64,000 bases of DNA, from the NCBI GenBank assembly GCA_026874595.1, contig CM049322.1, positions 56,480,386-56,544,385 of the forward strand, read 5' to 3'. The DNA is from Sipunculus nudus (Eukaryota; Annelida; Sipuncula; Golfingiida; Sipunculidae). Positions 48,801 through 59,760 of this stretch are shown here, piece after piece (the stretch's first letter is position 1; each line of letters starts with the position of its first letter). Below the pieces are notes generated by a model. The model was not told the origin of the DNA and ran no database searches. It saw only the letters and a program-made list of their open reading frames with translations. Made by a program: the position numbers and the translations under genes.

Positions 48801-51800
48801 CAACGCTACCATGTTCAGGTTGCCCCTAAGAACACCAGATATGGCAGCGGAATCTGAGCTTTCAGATCAGCCCATATCCATGGAACTGATAGACACCCTC
48901 CTAGCTAAATTCAGGGCTGAGGCTTTTGATTGCCTGCTTTTCGTGAATCACGTCAAGAAAATATCAATATCAGAAGTAGATAAGACAACAAATAGACTTC
49001 TTGAGATATACTCTGCGACTGCAGAGATAAATGAAGCTGACCTTGCGGCAAGGAATACGTTTGCCCGTAAAGTCAGAGAGGTCTCTGATGAGATCGCTGA
49101 GAACCAGAAATCTGTGGAGTCTCTGCCTTGTCAAAGCGTAGTTTACTGTGTGAAGATAATGGACAACAAGGGCTATTGGGAAAAGTGGCTTGTGTCCAAG
49201 CAGTTTGGATTCAGTATATCCGAGGATTTGGATGATTCTGTAAGAACTGCAATACATAGAGGGGATTTGAAACTTTTGCCACGAGGTGGCGTTGCGGCAT
49301 TAATTGACTGTACAGACCCTCAAGCCTTTTCTCGAAACAGGCGAGCCTTCTGTTTTCTTCCTTTGCCCATACAAACGGGGTTACCAGTTCATATAAATGG
49401 ACACTTTGCTCTGGACCATGAAGCGAGGAGAAATCTATGGAGGGATGAAGACACTGGATATAAAACAGAATGGAACAACGCAGTGGTGTCTCAGGTTATA
49501 GCACCAGCGTACGTCCGTCTTTTGGAGAACACGCCCGAGAGAATCTTTCAAACATTGACTCCCACTGAAGATCTAGACTGTTACACCATTGAAAAACATG
49601 AAGAGCAAAATCTCAAAATATACCAGAAACTGTTTCCAGTGACAAATATGGTAGACGCATATTACCAGACATTGATTGACAAGCTCTATAGATGTATTGA
49701 TTACCGGGAGGCAAAAGTTTTACCCGTAGTAAAGCCAGGAATGCCTGAACTTGTTCATGCGGCAAGCATTGGGGAAAGCACTCATTACATTCTGCAGCTA
49801 TTACCAACATCAGGAGAATCTAGCTACAGGCCATACTTCGATGACTTGGATTCAACACTCAAGAGCGAAGAGGAAGACATGTTTCGCTTTGTTGCATCGA
49901 GAAGCCGTTCAACGAGCGCCCGAGTGGCAATTGACAAAAGTGAGATAGTTAGAAATGTGTTAGTTCAGTCAGGTATGAAGCTGGTTAACCTACCACTTGA
50001 CGTATATGAGCGGTTCAGAGAGGCAGGTGTAACCGTGAATACGATCACTCCTGGTACTGTGGTATCTTTCTTTAAAAAAAATCAGGATTTCATTGACACC
50101 CTGCCTTCCCCAATTGAGAGTACGCCTCTGAGGAACTCAAGGAGGTTGCAGATACTCATGCAATACCTACAGCTGGAACAGCATAATTTACTGCAAAATT
50201 TAGAGGGATTGCCGCTGTTACTAACAGCGGATGGAAATGTCAGAGTATATACAAGTGAAGCACCTGTTTTCTTGTCTAAACACCAAACATTGTTGCCAGA
50301 CTGCGCTTCTGTATTCGTCCATAAAGCTTTACTCGAGGGGACATTTGCCGATATGATACCAGAACAAAATCCAGTATTCAAGACCCTTGACATTCAGCAA
50401 TTGTCCGAGATGCTTCCCACGACAATTTCCCCTGAGGATTTCTGTTGTGGAGACAAAATCCCCAGGTCTCTTAACGCGGGTGATTTACCGAACGCTCGAT
50501 GGATTTCTGAGTTGTTTTCTTTCATAATTGAAAGTATAGAAAAGGATACCGAAATCAACCTGGACTCAAATCAAGGCATAAGGTTGATAAAAAACAAGCT
50601 TCGTCCTTTAAATGACTGGTCTTTACTCCCGGCATACATACCAAAGGACGTCCAACCAACGGGGACCAGTCCATACAGACTCTCTGGTACACCAACTCTT
50701 GAAGAATACCTGGTGCCTATTGGAATGGCAGACACGGTCATTGATTTCAGCCAGGCAAGTATAACCAGCTACAATCTGAGAGACTCGCTCAGACGTTTAG
50801 AATTACTGGAACTACACAACAGAATATTAGACACTGGCGTAGCTCCTGTATCCAGGAAACCTGGACTTACCAATGCTGAATTCGGAAAGGCACTCGTATG
50901 CTCACTTGATCGTCCTCAGTCAGTCCTAGAGATTCTGAAGTATTCTGTAGACTGCGAAACGTTTCATGGTGCACTGGCACTTGAAGATTGCAATATCATT
51001 TTGAAGTATTTTAATGACTGCTTAGATCAGTGGAGAGATGATGGGGATGCACTTTTTATCATGGGAGAACTGCCATGTTATCTCACCGCCCACGGTGAAA
51101 TTACCAACCTTGGACCAAAAACAGCATATGTTCTGCCAAGTGACGTGCCCAATATAGACATGGATGCCTGGGAAGACAAAGAAGGAATAGTGTTTCTCAG
51201 AGCAAATCCCTTCTTGAATGATATGTATGAGATACTTGGCTGCAAAGTTCTGTCACTTGTCGACTTGTACAGGGATTTCATTTTCAAACACTTTGATAAA
51301 CTGAACGCAGAGGTCAGATTGAAGCATCTCGAGTACATTAAAGACAGTAAACTTTTCCACATGCGGGATGAGCAAAAGAAAATTCTTTTGCAATGCCTGA
51401 GGGAGTTGCATTTCATGCCTAATGATGAAGGGGTCTTACAAAAAGCTAGTGCCTTTTACGATCCTACCCACAAGGTCTTCCGTGCAATGTTCCATGACAA
51501 CAAAAACGCCTTTCCCCCACGCCCATATGGAGATTACAAATGGCTTGACTTCTTAAAATCCATTGGTCTGTTGTCTGAGGTTACATTTGAAATGTACCAG
51601 GAGTTCGCTACAACGGTTGCTTTGGAGGCAGAAATGAATCCCGGAGAAAACACACTAAACCAAGCGCGAGCCCTGGTGAGTCACATGTTTAGTCTGCCGA
51701 ATGTTGTGAAAACTGGATTGTTGGAAGCTGTTGCTGATATTCCGTTCATTCCATCAGTCAAAGTGAACAAAATGATGAATCGATTAGTACCTCAGTACGG

Positions 51801-54800
51801 ATGCACCGATGTAGGCACCACATTGTATATCCAGTTTAGAGGATCTGTGCCTGAGCGACATGAATATCTAGTTTGGTCTAGCTCCCCTTTGCTGCCAAAT
51901 TGGGCAAATCCTCTGCAGCTAGGCAGGGCAGACCTCAACATTAAGCTGCCAGAAAATGACCCACTCAGCGATTTTGATGCATACAGACAAGCCATGGTAC
52001 AGACTCTTGGGATTGAAGAATTTCCAAGCGTAGAGATGGTGATTCGGCACTGTCTTAATCTTTGCAACGTCCAGGTGTCGATGGACTTAGATGAACTGAA
52101 TGCTTTTATGAAATTAGATGTGATGAAAGCAGTGTACAAATACTTGCAACACCAGGTCCTGGATTCAGTGGAACAGCTAAATGTTTTGAGTGATGCACCT
52201 TGCATCATGTTAGACCAAGGAAGGTTGTTCGTCACGCCGTCTGTTGTGAGCATAACGCTGCCCGATGAAGAACAGATTCCACCGTATATGTACAGACTTC
52301 CGGTCGAGCTTGGCGAGTTTCAGTCCTTGTTCCTGAAGCTCGGGGTCACCCAAACACCCACCGCTCATCAGTTTGCAAGCATTCTAAACAATCTTGCCAA
52401 ATGCACAGGTAATTATAGAATGCATCCCAATGAAATGGTGGTAGCCTTCAAATGTACGAGAGGCCTGTTCAAAACCCTAAAGCGTCATCCTGAAACAGCA
52501 GAAGACCTTACTGAGCTTCACTTACCAAGTAGATCAGGTCATTTAGTAGAATCTCAAATGCTCGTGCACGTTGATGATCTGGATTACATGGATAGAATAC
52601 AGACTTTTGACAAGCCAATACTGATAGATCTCTCAAGCTGTCAGCTTGGGCATACCGATGCCGAGGACTATTTGAAACTTCTGCCACGTCACCTTAAGCC
52701 TATGTCCTTGACTGGTGTAGTGAGTGAGAAAATTCAAGAGGCATGCAGGTACACGCAGGTAAATAGCGGTGTAGCTGACAAGTTAAGAAACCAGATCCAT
52801 TCGAAACCTTTCAGCCAAGGCATTGTCAGGCTTATGAAGCATGAAAACCGGAAACACAAGCAGTTCATTGATGCTGAAACCATGGAAACGGTGCCGAGGA
52901 TACTGCGTTCAATCCGTATATTTGCTCTGAGCCGGCTGGTGACGTACCTTTCGGTTGGTGATAGTGCGATCCCTGATAGTGAGCGTGAGGCAGAGTGTCT
53001 CATTGAATATCACGAAGGAGAAGAATCCGTGTGGGGAATCTACATTTGCAACAGTGTATCACTTGATGAAGAACTGTACGTCAGTGTCGCAGAAAATATG
53101 AATAAAATCATGAATGGAGTCCTTCGGCATTCGGTGCAGTTCATCCAGGCCATATTGAACTGCCCGCCACATTCTATATCTCGAGTTTTAGACAAGCTTA
53201 AGATCAGACCTGACCAGTCTGTGGATCAAACCCAGACAGTGCTGCCACCTCCCGGATCATTCATTCCATTAGAAGATCACCATCTACTTAGTGAGGAATT
53301 TGAGGATTTCGAAACTGGTGAATATGTCGGGTATGAACTTGACGATCCAGGTCTGACCGACAATGATGAAAACGGATCGTCCGCCACTTACATATACGCC
53401 ATCATCGTGGAGAAAGCAAAACAAGAGGCGAGTCGGGAAAGTGCGGTCATGTCCCAGTATATCATTAACATTGGCGATAACCACCCCCCTATCACTGTAC
53501 CTTCCACTGACCTTTACAAGTTCATTCGAGTTGAGAAGTTCATACCGCCTGAGGATTCTCCTCTTCACGATAGAAGCTTTAGCTGTGATGACTTGCTCAG
53601 CCAACCACCAGAGGAAAAGGAATCTTCAGGATACGATACAGGTAGCGGAGACACCGAAAGTAAACGACCTAGTTCTGCCAGGAGGAGTGGTTCTCATGGT
53701 CGAGAGTCAATGAACCAGTCATATTCTTCTAGTCATGATACCAGCTTTGATCATATCCGCGTAGATGAAACACCCTCACCAATGCCATCGCCAAAAGAAA
53801 CGCACAAAAGTAGGCATTCTTACAGTGATGACGTTTTTCATCCAAACGACCAGAGCTCACCCCGCCGGTCACGTGACACACAGGAAAGTCAACCACCTCC
53901 TTGGGAACAGCCGCAAAAATCTCCCAAACATTTTCAGAAACAAAGATCGCCGCAAAGAGAATATCAACAGCAGCAAGCACAGGATCAACAAGAGCATCAG
54001 CAGCGTAAATCTGACTCTCGGAAGTCACGTGGTTCATCTGGACAATCATCACAGCGCAGATCTGGCTCAGCTCCGAAGTCTGAAACGCAGGTTCCACGGG
54101 ATGAAACAGATAATGAACCGCGATACAGTCGCCCCCCTCCAGAGAAAGAACCTGACAAACCTATTGAAGACATTAAAAATGATATCAGTGATGCGCTGGA
54201 ACAAGCATGGGGGATGCCAGAAGCAGCAAGAAAGAAGGTGATAAAACGTCTCCTGCTGAGATGGCATCCAGACAAAAACATTGGTAAGTAAACATAATAT
54301 GCAAGCTATGTATAAGCATGCGGTGTAATGTATTGCTCGCACCCCTTACTTGAACCGGGATTCCTACTCTCGAAAGACCAAATCTTAGTTTTTCATTACC
54401 TTTTCATGACTTAAAAACAAAATTTCATGACCATCCCCCATGACTATTTCAGCGCGAACTCTAGTTGCTGCGATTCCTTGAATCATTATTGATTCACCAA
54501 AGGAAAGATTACGTGGATGAGACATCATTTTAGATAGCCACCATACATATTTTAGGCTTTTCGAGAATTTGCCACCAAAGTATGACTTTTAAGTACTGAA
54601 TATTAAAATTACAACATTCATGAATTGTCAAGAGCGTGGCAAACCCTGTAAATGTCACTATGTTACGGGCCATGGTGTCGTTCTAGATGTGTAATTTGAT
54701 CATTGAATGATTCACTGTCAAAACAAAATTCTAAAGAAGTATCGGGCATTCAAAATTGTACATAGCTTGCAAAAATATATCGTAAACAGCGACCCAGGAT

Positions 54801-57632
54801 AAGGTTTTTACATATAACAAATTTAAGCATCAGCCCCTATAAGAGATATTACATATCCTTATAATTTAAAGTACAATAAATGTCGTATTAATGTTATACT
54901 TGACACATGATAAATACACAAATATAGCCTGTATTTTGGTCTCTCCTACGCAGAGAACGAAAAGCTTGCAACGGAAGTGACGCAGTTTATCCAAAGTGAG
55001 ATCGCTCGCCTCGAACAAGGTCTCCCTAGATACACAGGTGGTGCAAGTGGTGGCCCAGAATTCCAGTTCCACCCCAACAACCCCTTCAGGAACAGCAAGT
55101 CATTCCAAGAGACTTACAGGAAATGCTATGAGGAGTTCTTCAACAGGATGAACAATAGGGCAAGGGAGCACAGGGATCAGAGGGAGAGATACAGACAGAA
55201 CTTCTCCAAGACCTACACCAGTTCCAGCTTCAAAGGACATAAGTTTGATGTTCCGCCAACCTTCACAAGCACCAACCCGCAGCCTTCCCAAGCCAAGAAG
55301 TGGCTCCTTCAAGCGGAAGCTGACCTCAGGTCCGCAGCAAATGATTTCAAGGCGTCGGAACCAGCGTATGAGTGGGTCTGTCTGAAAGCGCACCAGGTAA
55401 GAAATTTTCCTCATACAAACCCTTGGTTTTTAAGGAGGACATAATATATCATGTTACGTCTTCTTTTGTAAAAAAATGTGATTGTCGAAGGATGATTCGG
55501 TTAGGACAAGTAAAAAATATTGTTATATCATAGCTCTACGCACGAGAAAATTATCTCTTTTGAACGCATGACTGTCGTTGCTTCAGCAGTTTGTTTGTCA
55601 GAGCAGAGAGAATGCTTAGCTGGTATGTTATACATCAAGTGTACTCTGTATTCTGAATAGGGGTAACTCTATGACCTACAGACTTATGAGAGGATAATTA
55701 TATTTTTATATACGGCATTATGCAAAATTGCTTGATAATGTTGTGCATAAAAATTCTTAAAGATTCTATGATAAGTCAACGTCTCTTAACTGTTTACATG
55801 AGACACTGAGGGAATTCACTGTGCGTGCTTATTGTATCCGCTAAAACAAAGTTTTGCGGATACTCTGTTTTTAACCTGGTTCCGCCGCCGCCGCCGCCGC
55901 GTTTGTTACCGGAGAACTCCTCTGAGACTACAGGACTGATTTTTCCGAAACCGAAACTTACACCAATTATCGGGTCACATGTGGTGCCTAACCAATTGGC
56001 ATTGACCTCTGACCTTCCTCTCTCCAGTGCGTCCATCTGTACGTCTGTTGACACATTAACCCACATATCTTGGGAAACGTTTGACCGATCAGGCAAAAAA
56101 ATTGCACAAATGTAGCCCTTGGGAGGCTTTATAACATATACTAAAAATGGTGTCGCCATCTGCAACCATTTTTGCAAAGCGTCCATCTGTTCATCTGCTG
56201 TGGGATAAAAATTACTCGTATCTCGGCAGTGGTTTGACTTATCCACCTGAAATTTTGCAGGTTTATACATCCTGGACAGCTTTCTTGATTTTAAGACAGG
56301 TGGCGCCACCTACATTCACGTTTACGCTGCAGACACCAAAGCTCATATCTCAGGAACCGTTTGACCGATTAGGCAAAAATTTTGCATGTGTATAGATCTC
56401 ACATAGCTCTTTATTATACGCAAAACTCTACCGTTTGTCTGCCGTGGGATAAAATCACTCATGTCTTGGCAGTGGTTTGACATATCTGCCTAAAATTTTG
56501 CGGGTTTATACATCTTGGATAGCTTTCTGAATTTGTGGCAGGTGGCGCCACCTACATTTATCTTTACGCTTCAGACATCAAGGCTTATATCTCAGAACTG
56601 GTTTGCCGTATTCTCCTGAATTTTTTTCATGTTTATAGATCTCACATAGTTCCTAATCATACACAAAACAAGAGGCACCACCTGCAACCATTTTTGCACT
56701 GCGCCCGTCTGTTTGTCTGCCGTGGGCTAAAATCACTCATATCTCCGTAGTGGTTTGACTGATCTGCCTAAAATTTTGCATGTTTATACATCTTGGATAG
56801 CTTTCTCGATTTTGTGGCAGGTGGCGCCACCTACATTTATTTTAAGCTGCAGAAATTCAGGCTTATATCTTAGGACTGGTTTGACATATACCCCTGAAAT
56901 ATAGCATGTGTATAGATCTCACATAGCTCTTAATCATACACAAGATTGGTGGCTCCACCTGCCACCATTTTTGCACAGCGTCATTCTGTTTGTCTGCTGT
57001 CGGATAAAATCACTCATATACAAGTAGTGGTCTGACATATCTGGCTAAAATTCTGCATATGTATACAACTTGGACAGCTTTCTGGATTTTGTGGTAGGTG
57101 GCACAACCTACATACACATTTCGGCTGCGGACATCCATGCTAATATGCAACACACCTCACTCTATTTCCCCTTGCCGCTCAATCCATGTACCACTTCTCC
57201 CGTCCCACTCTGATTTTGGCGGATACACGTAGTCGCTTATCGAATACCCGTATTCAAGTTTTTCATATACGTTTTATGCATATATGTACTGTATTAAATT
57301 GTTTTTATCATTATAAAATTTTTTTGTCTGTCTGTTTTCAGGCTGCAGAGAAAGCCCTGCGCGCAGCACAGTATTTCGTAGACGCCACTTTGACAGCATC
57401 ACATGATCTTAAAACAATCGCAGCCTCTATAGATGACGCCATGATCAGGGTCATGGCCGCCCGGCTACAGCTCAAGGTGGGAGACTCCAATAAACTCTAC
57501 CAGCCACACCCGGTAGACTTTGTGAAAATACCCCACGAGACCTTCACGCGAGAAACCGCGAGAGATGCCCAGGATATGTCTGCTGACCTCATCAAAGCCG
57601 TTCGAGATTACATTGAATTACGGGAAAGATAA
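37541..57632 (+). CDS. SACS-like: Sacsin-like giant co-chaperone gene (7 coding exons, ~4,666 aa)
   Basis: Exons: 37541-37642, 39398-39514, 39988-40135, 40865-42439, 42959-54283, 54954-55396 and 57342-57632. All junctions are GT-AG with matching phases and no internal stop. Human sacsin is 4,579 residues, so this is full size. Domains: sacsin repeating region (SRR) 1 from the N-terminus, SRR2 from about 1377 and SRR3 from about 2418. Each has Hsp90-type ATPase marks ([48 protein letters not shown]). Next come a Ser/Pro/Gln-rich linker at about 4179-4382, a J domain at about 4383-4446 (HPD at 4417-4419) and HEPN at about 4537-4660. Known for the family: an Hsp70 co-chaperone with Hsp90-like modules in cytoplasmic protein quality control. 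No N-terminal ubiquitin-like domain is seen. Bivalves often carry many sacsin-like genes, so orthology to SACS itself is not proven. Confidence 0.9.
37643..39397 (+). other. Intron 1 of the sacsin-like gene
   Basis: Phase 0, 1,755 bases, holding a tRNA-derived SINE at 37712-37958. A 92-codon open frame at 38887-39165 within it has no recognisable family. Confidence 0.8.
37712..37958 (+). mobile_element. tRNA-derived SINE in intron 1
   Basis: B box GGTTCGATCC at 37771-37780 and an A-box-like TGGACAGTTG at 37729-37738. After the head comes GTGGTTTTCTCTGGGTTATC CGG, a segment that from memory resembles the conserved central part of several invertebrate SINEs. The element ends in an AAATAAATAAAG tail near 37943-37955. 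It lies in the same direction as the host gene. Confidence 0.65.
39398..39514 (+). CDS. SACS-like: Sacsin-like gene, exon 2 (SRR1 ATPase N-box)
   Basis: 39 codons, phase 0 on both sides (acceptor ACACAG, donor GTACGC). Carries [10 protein letters not shown], the Hsp90-type N-box whose Glu and Asn act in ATP binding and hydrolysis in that fold, then VKFLYD. Confidence 0.9.
39583..39683. repeat. (CT)n-(TA)n compound microsatellite
   Basis: CT run to 39638 then TA run to 39683, inside intron 2. Confidence 0.95.
39869..39932. repeat. (TA)n microsatellite
   Basis: About 64 bases of pure TA inside intron 2, ending about 55 bases before the acceptor. Confidence 0.95.
39988..40135 (+). CDS. SACS-like: Sacsin-like gene, exon 3 (SRR1 glycine box)
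   Basis: 49 codons plus one base (acceptor TTTACAG, donor GTTAGT). Encodes [12 protein letters not shown] and [15 protein letters not shown], the glycine-rich ATP lid region of the first Hsp90-like module. The split codon restores Asp of the MTDFPS motif. Confidence 0.9.
40136..40864 (+). other. Intron 3 of the sacsin-like gene
   Basis: 729 bases, phase 1, AT-rich. TGACGTCA lies at 40141-40148, five bases inside the donor. Confidence 0.8.
40865..42439 (+). CDS. SACS-like: Sacsin-like gene, exon 4 (rest of SRR1)
   Basis: 524 whole codons plus split codons at both ends (acceptor TTTCAG, donor GTATGG). Contains [38 protein letters not shown] and [18 protein letters not shown], all landmarks of sacsin repeats that reappear in SRR2 and SRR3. 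The frame is open throughout. Confidence 0.92.
42440..42958 (+). other. Intron 4 of the sacsin-like gene
   Basis: 519 bases, phase 1, with (TA)n at 42803-42847. Reading through the donor gives a false end at 42507. Confidence 0.85.
42803..42847. repeat. (TA)n microsatellite
   Basis: About 45 bases of pure TA in intron 4. Confidence 0.95.
42959..54283 (+). CDS. SACS-like: Sacsin-like gene, giant exon 5 (SRR2, SRR3, linker, J-domain start)
   Basis: 11,325 bases, 3,774 whole codons with no stop. It begins at acceptor TTTGCAG and ends at the strong donor GTAAGT after DKNI. SRR2 has [13 protein letters not shown] (about residue 1404) and [16 protein letters not shown] (about 1477). SRR3 has [12 protein letters not shown] (about 2447) and [16 protein letters not shown] (about 2519). 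Each is followed by FPLR/RLPLR and [11 protein letters not shown] landmarks. Residues about 4179-4382 are rich in Ser, Pro, Gln and Arg and look disordered. The J domain then starts ([23 protein letters not shown] at 54265-54273). A single giant exon also carries most of vertebrate SACS. Confidence 0.95.
54284..54953 (+). other. Intron 5 of the sacsin-like gene
   Basis: 670 bases, phase 1, donor GTAAGT and acceptor CCTACGCAG. It interrupts the J domain a few residues after HPD. No repeat or gene is seen inside. Confidence 0.88.
54954..55396 (+). CDS. SACS-like: Sacsin-like gene, exon 6 (J-domain end, linker, HEPN start)
   Basis: 147 codons after the split Glu codon. It opens with [16 protein letters not shown] and LEQG, the last J-domain helix as in sacsins, then a linker rich in Phe, Arg and Gln. 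HEPN begins at about residue 4537 with [14 protein letters not shown]. The donor is GTAAGA after LKAHQ. Reading past the donor to 55444 gives a false C-terminus. Confidence 0.92.
55397..57341 (+). other. Intron 6 of the sacsin-like gene
   Basis: 1,945 bases, phase 0, more than half occupied by a tandem array (separate entry). A GCCGCC run is at about 55881-55899. An exact DR1 in reverse orientation, TGACCTCTGACCT, is at 56003-56015. Confidence 0.85.
55960..57140. repeat. Tandem array in intron 6, ~240-280-bp units
   Basis: GGTGGCGCCACC (a perfect 12-bp palindrome) followed by TACATT occurs at about 56299, 56541 and 56820, and a diverged form at 57097. Other repeated marks in fixed order are CACC(A)TTTTTGCA, GTCTGCCGTGGGATAAAATC ACTC, GTGGTTTGACATATC, ATTTTGCATGT and GATCTCACATAGC. 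The unit is about 278 bases; the first spacing is shorter. About four units, non-coding. Confidence 0.85.
57342..57632 (+). CDS. SACS-like: Sacsin-like gene, exon 7 (HEPN end and stop)
   Basis: 96 codons and TAA, acceptor TGTTTTCAG, phase 0. [12 protein letters not shown] joins directly to LKAHQ of exon 6 to give the usual HEPN helix, and the protein ends YIELRER. In sacsin the HEPN domain dimerises and binds nucleotide. Confidence 0.92.
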   Translation, partial: AAEKALRAAQYFVDATLTASHDLKTIAASIDDAMIRVMAARLQLKVGDSNKLYQPHPVDFVKIPHETFTRETARDAQDMSADLIKAVRDYIELRER

Positions 57633-59760
57633 TCCTCCAGATTCCAAGCTAATGAGCATTGTACAGTTGTTTTATTGTACCCATGTGAACATGATGCAGG
57701 TTGTACAACCTAGACAGGAAAAGAACATGTGTCAACAAAACATCAGTTCGTACGACAAAATCTTTCTAATATGTGGGAAGAGGTTTTGAAGGAAAAAAAT
57801 TGCACGAAAAAAGTGCTTTATTTAATGAGTAGGAAGCAGTTAATGATCTAAAGCGTAAGGGCTGAAATGCTGTTTTTACCGTTTTTCGAATTTGTTCTCC
57901 CTGTAGATTGATAAATCAACAGACCATTAAAGGTCATGGTGTCGGATCCGATTTCGCCGACGGATAAAACCAACACAGCAAGTTTAGTTTTAAATCACCA
58001 AATTCCCGAAAGGTCTGTCCAAATTTGGAATATTGTTAATACTAAGCCAAAACCTAATCATACAGCCAGTCTAATGGGGAACGCGCTTTACTCAAGATAT
58101 GGAGGGTTGCAGGCTACTCAACTTCGCCGGTGCTTAACTGCCTCCATCACCGTATACGCGGAGTTTCTGGCTACTAAGTGCCTCACCTAAAAAAAGTCAT
58201 GGAGTGGGATCTGTATACTAGACCCGCTACCTAAATATCTGACAATCCTCCCTGGCCCATAGGGCCACCTACTTAATCATACGAACATTAATGGGCAAGT
58301 CCACTTATAGTGTAGGAGAGGTGTATTTATTAAGGGTATATGGAATATCTTATAATGGTTCCTTTTCCGTTTCCTCTTCCCTCATAATCGCCGATTGGGG
58401 AGGTTGTGCGATGGTTTATGCCTGAGCATGGCGTTTACGGTATTTTGGGCAGTAAAATATCTCCCAGTCAGGCAAATATTATATAAAACCGAGAATATGA
58501 AAATGGAGCAGTGCTAGTGATAGTGATTTTTGATTCACTGATACAGTAACCTGTCAACGAAATGGCAGTTCATACAAACGATAGGAGGTTTATCTGAAGG
58601 AGAACCAATTTATACTGACGGGTACAGTATCACGGTGATGCCCAGTGTATCACATGTCGCGTATGGAAACAGAGCTTAACTGACAGCTTTTCGTAAAGCA
58701 TTTGAGTTAGTGCTTTATTTTGTTACCAAGGCAGCTGTGATGGGAACAAAATACGGAGCGTAACATGATGATAGTTTAGATTATATAGAACTATAGATGG
58801 TTTAGTAAATTTAGATAAACAGCTGTATACTTAGGTCTACTATAGCACAGGACTATATCGTATATATTTTAATCTCACCCCCCAGCTTGCCTTAAAGGTT
58901 CATGCATAGACTCATACTTTGCTCAAATTCTGCAGCAGTAAATTTGTGCTTATTTTATGCAATATTTCATTTTGTACATATTAATTACACTCTAGTTTAC
59001 TGGGAGTGGAAATGATTTGCAGGGCTACTTTTAGCAGACGGTCGATACGCAGGCTATTTGCTGAAGCTAGTTTCAGGGAAAATCACGTGAGATTATCACG
59101 TGGTCTCATGGGTTATCTCTTTGGCAACAAAGTTGCCTGTCCTTTTTTGTGACAAAGCAAACAGCGACTACATATGTTTGAATGTGCTAGAAATTGGCTC
59201 ATGCCTATATCACGGACTTATTTCGCTTTCATTGCGTATGTTAAATTTACTGCTTAATTTTGTAGTTAGCATATTCATTTTTATTATAAATACTGCCATT
59301 GCAATTCAAAACGGGTCGATGGTATCGTTCAGTCTCTTGTTCACTGTTATAAGCTTGTTAATATGTATAAGTTCCTTGCAACCATGTATAAGTTAAACCC
59401 GTGATATTGTAAATATGAGCTTTTATGCAAAAAGCGGATTGTACACAAACATGATGCAGAAATGCCAAGCCGAACATGGCTGTGCAGGGGTCATTGTTTT
59501 ACATACCGTAGACCTCCTGTTATCCGAACAATAACGAATGTGTCGGGGAAACAGAGGTTAAAGTAACTGATGCTTACTGCTGTATAGATATGTAGAAATT
59601 AATTAGATTAGACCTAGAGGTGCCCAAAACAGTGACATTGCTTTCACTGTGAATACTTTGTATACATGTATCCATCAGAAACACACAAATGCACATTAAA
59701 TTATTGTAAATAAGTTATTTAACACAAAATAAACCATTGTATTTTTGTGAATTCAACATA
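57633..59760 (+). other. Presumed 3' UTR and downstream flank of the sacsin-like gene
   Basis: No gene is supported. The nearest weak poly(A) signal is ATTAAA at 57926-57931. A full AATAAA followed by T/G-rich sequence is at 59728-59733. TCACGTG occurs twice (59083-59090 and 59096-59102). A pogo-like inverted pair lies at 59511-59559. Confidence 0.4.
59728..59733 (+). promoter_or_regulatory. Candidate poly(A) signal AATAAA
   Basis: First canonical AATAAA found downstream of the stop, followed by a T/G-rich stretch. It would imply a 3' UTR of about 2.1 kb. The weaker ATTAAA at 57926 is an alternative. Confidence 0.3.

Noticed and set aside
43339-54342. Many minus-strand and alternate-frame open frames over the giant exon
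   Set aside because: Shadows of an 11-kb coding exon. None has independent start context or family similarity.
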